Shown here: piece by piece, positions 1-5,499 of the stretch
How positions within the stretch are numbered: the first letter of the stretch is position 1
Layout of the letters: each line of letters begins with the position of its first letter
Assembly: GCA_013696535.1 (NCBI GenBank)
Contig: JACCYI010000288.1
Span: 1 to 5,499, forward strand
Direction of reading: 5' to 3'
Origin: Solirubrobacterales bacterium
GTDB lineage: Bacteria; Actinomycetota; Thermoleophilia; Solirubrobacterales; Solirubrobacteraceae
DNA length: 5,499 nt
The notes under the pieces: model-generated
What the model saw: only the letters and a program-made list of their open reading frames with translations
Told to the model about the DNA's origin: nothing
The model's database searches: none
Program-made: the position numbers and the translations under genes

Positions 1-3000
1 GGCGTCAGCAGCCTCCGCAGGACCCAGTTGGTGCTGGGGATCCCACTCCTGATCGCCCTTCTCGGCGGCGTCGCGCTGCTCATCCTGACCCTGCGCCGTC
101 GAGCGCGCGCCGAAGCGCGTCTGCGCCGCTCGGAGTCGCGGGCCCGATCCATCGTCGAGACGGCGCCCGAGGCGTTCCTCGCGCTTGATCGGAGCGACGA
201 GGTCTGCGACTTCAACCCCGCGGCCGAGATGCTCTTCGGGTGGTCCTCGGAGGAAGTGCTCGGCCGGCCGCTGGCCGAGACCATCGCTCTCACCCTGTGC
301 GAGGACGGCGCCCGCACGCCGCTCACGCGGGCGAACGTCGGCGCGGTGGCGCCGCACGCGGAAGTCATCGGCCGTGGCCGGAAGGGCCGGTCGGTTCCCG
401 TCGAGTTGGCGGTCGCGGCGGGGGAGGACGCCGAAGGCAACGTGAACGTCTTCATCCGCGACGTCTCGGCCAGGATCAGGGCTGAGCGGCGGGCCCGGGC
501 GCAGTCCGGGGTCACGCTGGCCCTCGCCGAGTGTGAACATCTCGATCAATCGATGGGAGCCATCCTGGCCGGTCTGGGCGAGCCGCTGGGCTGGTCGCTC
601 GGCGCCTTCTGGACCCTCGACCGGGACGCGCAACGCCTGCTCTGCAGGGCGGTCTGGCGTGGCGAAGGATTCGAAGCGGACGATTTCGAGGCCGCGTCCC
701 GCGACCGTGCGCTCGGGCGCGGCATGGGCTTCCCCGGCAGGATATGGGAGCTCGACCAGGTCGTCTGGGCGGCGGACGTCGGCAACTATGAGTTCTTCAC
801 GAGGACGGACGCCGCGGTGGCCGCCGGGATCCACGCCGCCGTCGGCATCCCGATCCGCGACCAGGACGGCGTCTGCGGCGTGATGGAGTTCTTCGATCGT
901 CGCGTGGCGCCGGTCGATCAGGATGTGCTCGAGGTCCTGAGAACCGCTTCGGATCAGATCGGCCATTTCTTCGCCCGAAAGCACGCCGAGGCGCAGGTCC
1001 GGATGAACGAGGCCCGGCTGCGGATGATCCTCGAGAACACTCCGGCCGTCGTGTCGCTCAAGGACTCCGCCGGTCGCCACGTCCTGGTCAACCGGTCGTT
1101 CGAGACGATGCTCGGCGTGTCCTGTGCGGAAGTCGTGGGGCGCACCGCCGAGGAGGTCTTCTCGCCCACCCTGGCGGCGGCCATGCGGGAGACCGACGAG
1201 CTCGTGGTGAGCTCGGGCAAATCCCTGGAGATCGAGGAAGAGGCTGTGATGGCCGACGGCGAGCAACACACCCTGCTGTCGCTGAAGTTCCCGCTTGTCG
1301 ACTCCGACGGCCGCCCGGCCGGGGTCTGCTCGGTCTCCACAGACATCACCGAGCGCAAGCTGGCCGAAGACGCGCTGCAGACCGCACACGGACATGCGCT
1401 GGAGACGTCGAGGCTGAAGTCCGAGTTCGTCGCCAACATGAGCCACGAACTGCGCACCCCGCTCAACGGCGTCATCGGCACCACCGGCCTGCTGCTCACC
1501 ACCGACCTCGACCCCGAGCAACGGGAGTACGCCGAGATGGCGCAGCGCGCCGGGGAGGCGCTGCTGGGTCTCATCTCCGACATCCTTGACTTCTCGAAGA
1601 TCGAGGCGGGGAAGCTCGAGTTCGACGACCACGACTTCGACCTCCGGCAGGTCGTCGACGACGCGTGCGCCCTGATGGCCGAGAACGCCTTCTCCAAGGG
1701 CCTCGAGCTGTTGAGCTCCGTCGAGCCGACGCTGCCGCAGGGATGCCACGGCGACGCGACGCGTCTCCGGCAGGTGCTCACCAACCTCGTGGCGAACGCC
1801 GTCAAGTTCACCGAAGACGGCCAGGTGATGGTCCACGTCTCCGCGGAGCCCGACGATCACGTGCGGTTCGAGGTCTCGGACACCGGCATCGGCATCGACG
1901 AGGACCGCAGGGCGCGACTGTGGGAGGCGTTCACCCAGGTCGACAGCTCGACCACCCGGCTCTACGGAGGCACGGGGCTGGGTCTGACGATCTCACGCCA
2001 GCTCATCGAGCACATGGGGGGATCCATCAGCGTTCAATCCGAGCTCGGCCGCGGGAGCACCTTCACGTTCAGCCTGCCCCTGCCCGTATCCGAGAGCCCG
2101 ATGGAGTCCGACGCGGGGACCGAGTTGGTGGGCCGCTCGATCCTGGCGGTGGACGACAACGCGGCGAACCGGTCGATCCTCCTGGGCCAGCTCAAGGCGC
2201 TGGGGGCCTCGGTCACGACGGTCTCGGGTGGCAGGGAGGCGCTGGCAGCCCTGCACCACGCCGTCCAGGCAGGATGGCCGTTCGACCTGGCCATCCTCGA
2301 CTTCAACATGCCGAAGATGGATGGCATCACGCTCGCCCGCCGGATCCGCGAGGAGACCTGGGGCGCGAGCACACGGCTCGTCATGCTCACGTCCTCGGGT
2401 GGCGAACGGGCCGAGGCTCGCAAGGCGGGAGTCGGCACCTATCTGACCAAGCCGGTGCGTCACGATCGCCTCGCCCGGGCCTTGGCCCACGCGCTGGAGG
2501 ACGCTCCACAGACGCCGGCGCTGGCAGAGCCGCCGGTGGTCGTCCCGCAGGTTCCCGGCAAGACAGTGAAGCTGCTGGTGGCCGAGGACAACCAGATCAA
2601 CCAGCTCGTGGCGCGTGTGATGCTCGAGCGGATGGGCTACGCCGTTGACGTGGCCAGCGACGGACTCGAAGCGGTCGGCATGTGGGGCTCGGGCGACTAT
2701 GGGGCAGTCCTCATGGACTGTCAGATGCCGCAGCTCGACGGCTATGACGCCACTCGCCGTATACGCGCCGTGGAAGCCGAGGGTTCGCGCGTGCCCATCA
2801 TCGCGGTGACCGCGAACGCCATGAAGGGCGACCGGGAGCGATGCCTGGAGTCCGGCATGGACGACTACCTGACCAAGCCGATCCAGATTGACGTGCTGCG
2901 CGCCGCGCTGGCGCGATGGATCGGCTCGGACGGCGCGCGGCCGAGCTTCGGGGCCCCCAAGCCGGTCCTGGTGCCGGCGGCTCCGAGCGGGCTCTTCGAT

Positions 3001-3333
3001 GTGGACGCCGGCAGGCGACTCCGCGAGGACCTTCCTCCCGACGTGCTCCGCCGCCTGGTGACGCTGTTCGTCGAGCAGACACCGTCGGCCATCGATGCGA
3101 TCGCGGCGGCCGTGTCGGCCGGCGATCCCGAGGCCCTATGGCGTGCGGCACACCGGCTCAAGGGCAGCTGTCGCGTCGTCGGCGCTTCTGCGCTGGAGAT
3201 GCTGTGCGCAGAGCTCGAGGCGCTGGGCCGCACGAGTGAGATCAGTGGCTGCGCAGCGCTCGTGGGCGAGCTGCAGGCGGCCCTCGAGCCCGCTGTCGAA
3301 GGGGTGCGCCGCGAGCTGGCCGGCGCGGACTGA
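1..3333 (+). CDS. Hybrid sensor histidine kinase, PAS-GAF-PAS-HisKA-HATPase-REC-REC-HPt (5' partial)
   Basis: Membrane sensor kinase that should autophosphorylate on His and pass phosphate His-Asp-His within one chain, then to a separate response regulator not seen here. Residues are counted from a TTG at 28: membrane helix about 2-22 followed by RRRAR; PAS about 37-150; GAF about 161-315; PAS about 329-445 ending in DITERK; HisKA with SHELRTPLN (H473, codon at 1444); HATPase with N box N586/N590, G1 DTGIGI at 618-623 and G2 GGTGLGL at 647-653; receiver 1 about 702-821 (D709, D710, D758, T788, K808); receiver 2 about 847-962 (E853, D854, D897, T928, K950); HPt about 990-1095 with AAHRLKGS (H1042). 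The layout resembles BarA/GacS-type tripartite kinases. The frame has no stop back to base 1. The helix looks like the last membrane segment after a periplasmic sensor, so the true start is probably upstream; the TTG at 28 is only the first start-like codon and has no clear ribosome site. Signal and target are unknown. Confidence 0.95.
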   Translation, partial: GVSSLRRTQLVLGIPLLIALLGGVALLILTLRRRARAEARLRRSESRARSIVETAPEAFLALDRSDEVCDFNPAAEMLFGWSSEEVLGRPLAETIALTLCEDGARTPLTRANVGAVAPHAEVIGRGRKGRSVPVELAVAAGEDAEGNVNVFIRDVSARIRAERRARAQSGVTLALAECEHLDQSMGAILAGLGEPLGWSLGAFWTLDRDAQRLLCRAVWRGEGFEADDFEAASRDRALGRGMGFPGRIWELDQVVWAADVGNYEFFTRTDAAVAAGIHAAVGIPIRDQDGVCGVMEFFDRRVAPVDQDVLEVLRTASDQIGHFFARKHAEAQVRMNEARLRMILENTPAVVSLKDSAGRHVLVNRSFETMLGVSCAEVVGRTAEEVFSPTLAAAMRETDELVVSSGKSLEIEEEAVMADGEQHTLLSLKFPLVDSDGRPAGVCSVSTDITERKLAEDALQTAHGHALETSRLKSEFVANMSHELRTPLNGVIGTTGLLLTTDLDPEQREYAEMAQRAGEALLGLISDILDFSKIEAGKLEFDDHDFDLRQVVDDACALMAENAFSKGLELLSSVEPTLPQGCHGDATRLRQVLTNLVANAVKFTEDGQVMVHVSAEPDDHVRFEVSDTGIGIDEDRRARLWEAFTQVDSSTTRLYGGTGLGLTISRQLIEHMGGSISVQSELGRGSTFTFSLPLPVSESPMESDAGTELVGRSILAVDDNAANRSILLGQLKALGASVTTVSGGREALAALHHAVQAGWPFDLAILDFNMPKMDGITLARRIREETWGASTRLVMLTSSGGERAEARKAGVGTYLTKPVRHDRLARALAHALEDAPQTPALAEPPVVVPQVPGKTVKLLVAEDNQINQLVARVMLERMGYAVDVASDGLEAVGMWGSGDYGAVLMDCQMPQLDGYDATRRIRAVEAEGSRVPIIAVTANAMKGDRERCLESGMDDYLTKPIQIDVLRAALARWIGSDGARPSFGAPKPVLVPAAPSGLFDVDAGRRLREDLPPDVLRRLVTLFVEQTPSAIDAIAAAVSAGDPEALWRAAHRLKGSCRVVGASALEMLCAELEALGRTSEISGCAALVGELQAALEPAVEGVRRELAGAD

Positions 3334-3387
3334 AGCTCGGCGCCGAACCAGAGGCCGGCGACACCGGCGGTGTAGGTTCGGGGCTCG
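3334..3387 (+). other. 54-bp intergenic gap with nested inverted repeats
   Basis: This is the only non-coding stretch, between the kinase stop and the CoA-transferase ATG. It holds a 10-bp perfect palindrome TCGGCGCCGA (3337-3346). An outer inverted repeat pairs CCGAACC (3343-3349) with GGTTCGG (3375-3381), and can extend past one G-G mismatch to 3339-3341/3383-3385. Inside it lies GCCGG-CGACA-CCGGC (3354-3368), which competes with ACACC-GGC-GGTGT (3361-3373). There is no T-run, so it is not a typical intrinsic terminator. A folded leader that hides the start region, a weak processing site, an operator, or chance pairing in GC-rich DNA are all possible. A TAnnnT hexamer (TAGGTT, 3373-3378) lies 9 bases before the ATG with no recognisable -35 box. 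No clear Shine-Dalgarno sequence precedes the ATG. Confidence 0.3.
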
Positions 3388-4509
3388 ATGCAATCGGCAC
3401 TCGGCGACCTCGTCATCCTCGACTTCACCCGCATCCTCGCCGGCCCGCTGGCGACGATGGTCCTCGGCGACCTCGGAGCCAGCGTCACCAAGGTCGAGCG
3501 GCCGGGGGGTGACGACACCCGCGCGTGGGGGCCGCCCTACACGGAGGGGGGCGAGGCGACCTACTTCGAGTCGGTCAACCGCAACAAGCACAGCGTGACG
3601 CTCGATCTGCGCGATCCGGCGGACCTCGCCCGGGCACTCGCGCTTGCTGCTCAGGCCGATGTCGTGGTGGAGAATTTTCGGCCCGGTGTCATGGACCGGT
3701 TGGGCCTGGGCTACGACACGCTCAGCGAAGCCAATCCTCGGCTCGTGTACTGCTCGATCACCGCCTTTGGATCCGGAGCGGGCGCACCGCTGCCCGGCTT
3801 CGACCTGCTCCTGCAGGCGGTCGGGGGTCTTATGAGCATCACGGGAGACCCCGACGGCGAGCCGCAGAAGGTCGGTGTGGCGCTCGTCGACGTGGTCGCC
3901 GGCCTCTTCGCGGCCGTCGGCGTGCTGGCGGCCGTGCGCCATCGTGACAGCACGGGGGAGGGCCAGCGCGTCGAAGTCGACCTGCTCTCCTCGCTGCTCG
4001 CGGCCCTGGTCAACCAGTCGTCGGCCTACACCGCGGCCGGAGTCGTGGGTGCTCGCATGGGCAACGCCCATCCCAGCATCGCCCCCTACGAGGTCCTTGA
4101 CACCGCGGACGCGCAGCTTGCGGTGGCGGTCGGCAACGATCGCCAGTTCGCCGCCCTGGCCGAAGCCGTCGGCCGTCCCGAGCTCGGAACGGATTCCCGG
4201 TTCGCCGACAACCAGTCGCGCGTCGCGCATCGGGACGTCCTACGGGGGCTGCTGGAGGAGAAGTTGTCGGCGGGTTCCACGGCGGATTGGGCCGCGCGGC
4301 TCTCGGCCGCCGGGGTTCCAGCCGGTCCGGTCAATGACATCGCCGCGGCGTTCGAGCTCGCGGAGGCGCTCGAGCTCGACCCGATCGTGGAGCTCGAGCG
4401 CGACGACGGGACGACGGTCCGCTTGCCCCGCGCTCCGATCCGGTTGTCCAGGACGCCGGTGACCTACCGTCACGCGCCCCCCTTCCTCGGCGCCGAAGGC
4501 GATCGGTGA
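3388..4509 (+). CDS. CaiB/BaiF family III CoA-transferase, SUGCT-like
   Basis: Cytosolic enzyme that moves CoA from an acyl-CoA donor to a free carboxylic acid through an enzyme-bound acyl and glutamyl/aspartyl-CoA type cycle known for family III. The 373 residues run full length for the family, if slightly short. Landmarks are the N-terminal LDFTRILAGPLATMVLGDLGA (given as 11-31), VTKVERPGGDDTR at 33-45, WGPP at 47-50, VNRNKHSV at 63-70, VENFRPG at 94-100 and YCSITAFG at 121-128. The catalytic aspartate is expected at D168 (codon at 3889) within VGVALVDVVAGL, aligning with Asp169 of formyl-CoA transferase. GNDRQF at 249-254 and AGVPAGPVND at 308-317 lie in the C-terminal half. The GDDTR-WGPP, VNRNK and GN-x-QF pattern recalls human SUGCT (succinyl-CoA:glutarate CoA-transferase), so a dicarboxylate substrate is a reasonable guess, but substrate assignment in this family is unreliable. 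ATG is chosen because the conserved N-terminus begins at once; no strong ribosome site is seen. The stop overlaps the next gene's GTG. Confidence 0.93.
   Translation: MQSALGDLVILDFTRILAGPLATMVLGDLGASVTKVERPGGDDTRAWGPPYTEGGEATYFESVNRNKHSVTLDLRDPADLARALALAAQADVVVENFRPGVMDRLGLGYDTLSEANPRLVYCSITAFGSGAGAPLPGFDLLLQAVGGLMSITGDPDGEPQKVGVALVDVVAGLFAAVGVLAAVRHRDSTGEGQRVEVDLLSSLLAALVNQSSAYTAAGVVGARMGNAHPSIAPYEVLDTADAQLAVAVGNDRQFAALAEAVGRPELGTDSRFADNQSRVAHRDVLRGLLEEKLSAGSTADWAARLSAAGVPAGPVNDIAAAFELAEALELDPIVELERDDGTTVRLPRAPIRLSRTPVTYRHAPPFLGAEGDR
4495..4499 (+). promoter_or_regulatory. Shine-Dalgarno-like GAAGG before the 4506 GTG start
   Basis: GAAGG lies inside the last codons of the CoA-transferase gene, six bases before the GTG at 4506. 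It is a partial match to the purine-rich ribosome site. Together with the GTGA stop/start overlap it supports 4506 as the start and suggests coupled re-initiation by ribosomes finishing the upstream gene. Confidence 0.45.
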
Positions 4510-5499
4510 TCAACGCCCCGAATCCGACGACGGACCTCGCGACCCTGGAGAGCGTGCAGCGGCGCGTGCTGTGGCTGGCCACTTCCATCGTGCACCATGC
4601 CAACCGGGTCAGGAGCACTCCGTCCGGGGTGAAGGTGGGGGGTCACCAGTCATCGTCGGCGTCGCTCGTGAGCGCCATGACGGCGCTGTACTTCGCGCAC
4701 CTCCGGGCCCCTGACCGCGTGTCGGTAAAGCCGCACGCCTCGCCGGTGCTGCACGCGATCAACTACCTGCTCGGGCGTCTGGACGAGCGCTTTCTCACCG
4801 AGCTGCGCTCCTTCGGCGGCCTTCAGAGCTATCCGAGCCGGGTCAAGGATCCTGACCCGGTGGACTTCTCGACCGGCTCGGTCGGAATCGGTGCGACGGC
4901 TCCCATCTGGAGTGCGATCGCGCATCGCTACGTCGCAGGTCACTTCGACGTCCCGCGGGGCGGTCGGCAGGTCGCGCTGCTCGGGGACGCAGAGCTCGAC
5001 GAGGGCGCGATCTGGGAGGCGATCGTCGATCCGGTCGTGCCTCGTCTCGGCGAGGTCCTGTGGATCGTCGACCTCAATCGGCAGTCGCTGGATCGCATCG
5101 TGCCCGACATCGCGGCGGGTCGGATCGGGGCGATGTTCGAGGCCGCCGGCTGGCACACGGTCAACGTCAAGTACGGTCGTCGCCTCGACGCGCTCTTCGC
5201 CCGGGAGGGAGGGGAGGGGCTCCGGAGGCGCATCGACCGCATGCCCAACGAGGAGTACCAGCATCTCCTGCGCATTCCGATCGAGGACGTGCGGCGGGAA
5301 CTGCCCGGTCGGACAGGGGACCGCACCGGGCTCGAGCGTCTCGTCTCAGATCTCGACGATGCCGAGCTGCGCGCGGCCCTGCGCGACCTCGGCGGCCACG
5401 ACCTCGAGGCCCTGCTCGACGCTTATCGGCAGGCGGACGCGGTCACCGACCGGCCGTCCGTGGTGTTCGCCTACACGATCAAGGCATGGAGCCTGCCCA
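4506..5499 (+). CDS. AceE-like / transketolase-like thiamine-diphosphate enzyme, N-terminal part (3' partial)
   Basis: The first 331 residues of a homodimeric pyruvate-dehydrogenase-E1-like protein (family members are usually well over 700 residues); the frame runs open past the right edge. Start: GTG in a GTGA overlap with the CoA-transferase stop, with GAAGG six bases before it, and the family-like N-terminus ERVLWL-type helix (here RRVLWLATSIVHHANRVR) follows directly. Motifs: VGGHQSSSAS with H47, KPHASP with H77, DFSTGSVGIG at 120-129, the thiamine-diphosphate/Mg motif GDAELDEG at 160-167 and DLNRQSLD at 189-196, MPNEEY near 257, GGHD at 296-299, and TIKAW at 324-328. Compared with E. coli AceE from memory, the spacing GD to N is identical, so D161, N191 and Q193 match the Mg ligands Asp230, Asn260 and Gln262, and H47/H77 match His106/His142. 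GDA replaces GDG and DLN replaces NCN, placing it in a divergent branch often annotated simply as transketolase or pyruvate dehydrogenase. It would decarboxylate a 2-oxo acid or transfer a ketol group; the substrate cannot be told from this half. Confidence 0.85.
   Translation, partial: MINAPNPTTDLATLESVQRRVLWLATSIVHHANRVRSTPSGVKVGGHQSSSASLVSAMTALYFAHLRAPDRVSVKPHASPVLHAINYLLGRLDERFLTELRSFGGLQSYPSRVKDPDPVDFSTGSVGIGATAPIWSAIAHRYVAGHFDVPRGGRQVALLGDAELDEGAIWEAIVDPVVPRLGEVLWIVDLNRQSLDRIVPDIAAGRIGAMFEAAGWHTVNVKYGRRLDALFAREGGEGLRRRIDRMPNEEYQHLLRIPIEDVRRELPGRTGDRTGLERLVSDLDDAELRAALRDLGGHDLEALLDAYRQADAVTDRPSVVFAYTIKAWSLP

Noticed and set aside
954..1811. Minus-strand open frame of 285 codons inside the kinase gene
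   Set aside because: It is Ser/Arg-rich, low in recognisable motifs, and fully covered by the PAS-HisKA-HATPase coding region on the other strand.
1665..2648. Plus-strand alternative frame of 327 codons inside the kinase gene
   Set aside because: Its product is Gly/Arg/Pro/His-rich and is a frame shadow of the HATPase and receiver domains, whose motifs are in the main frame.
3334..3387. Rho-independent terminator after the kinase gene
   Set aside because: Hairpins are possible, but none is followed by a T-run, and the next gene starts within 54 bases on the same strand.
3136..4230. Long minus-strand open frame opposite the kinase end and CoA-transferase
   Set aside because: It is rich in Arg, Gly and Ala, matches no family I recognise, and lies opposite strongly conserved coding sequence. 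GC-rich DNA commonly gives such antisense frames.
4353..4398. Three GAGCTC-containing repeats within 46 bases
   Set aside because: They encode repeated Glu-Leu pairs in the CoA-transferase and reflect preferred codons GAG and CTC; spacing is irregular and there is no further repeat structure.
1..5499. Defence system, mobile element, CRISPR array or RNA gene
   Set aside because: No direct-repeat arrays, transposase or integrase motifs, terminal inverted repeats or tRNA-like folds were seen; the window is explained by three metabolic or signalling genes.

Overview
The window is G+C-rich (roughly 70% by eye), densely coding DNA with three genes in a row on the + strand: a hybrid sensor histidine kinase, a family III CoA-transferase, and the start of an AceE-like thiamine-diphosphate enzyme. 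The strong G/C bias at third codon positions, TTG/GTG start codons, a stop/start overlap and tight packing suggest a high-GC bacterium. An actinobacterial lineage would fit, but no marker gene is present and this is only an inference.

Region 1 (1-3333) is a large membrane-anchored hybrid kinase. It reads membrane segment, PAS, GAF, PAS, HisKA, HATPase, receiver 1, receiver 2, HPt. The reading frame is open to the left window edge, so the N-terminus (probably an extracytoplasmic sensor) is likely missing. All phosphorelay residues are present, including both receiver aspartates. No output response regulator is visible.

Region 2 (3334-3387) is a 54-bp gap with overlapping and nested short inverted repeats directly before the next start codon.

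Region 3 (3388-4509) is a complete CaiB/BaiF CoA-transferase. Its sequence pattern recalls the succinyl-CoA:glutarate CoA-transferase (SUGCT) branch. Region 4 (4506-5499, running off the right edge) is the N-terminal part of an AceE/transketolase-like enzyme. Its GTG start overlaps the CoA-transferase stop codon (GTGA), so the two are probably translationally coupled and act in one pathway: 2-oxo-acid or ketose chemistry together with CoA transfer between carboxylic acids. The kinase has no obvious functional link to this pair beyond position and strand.

No tRNA, rRNA, CRISPR array, insertion sequence or convincing intrinsic terminator was seen. The only non-coding stretch is the 54-bp gap. 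The content is mostly recognisable families. The items most worth a second look are the CoA-transferase/AceE-like pair and the structured gap.
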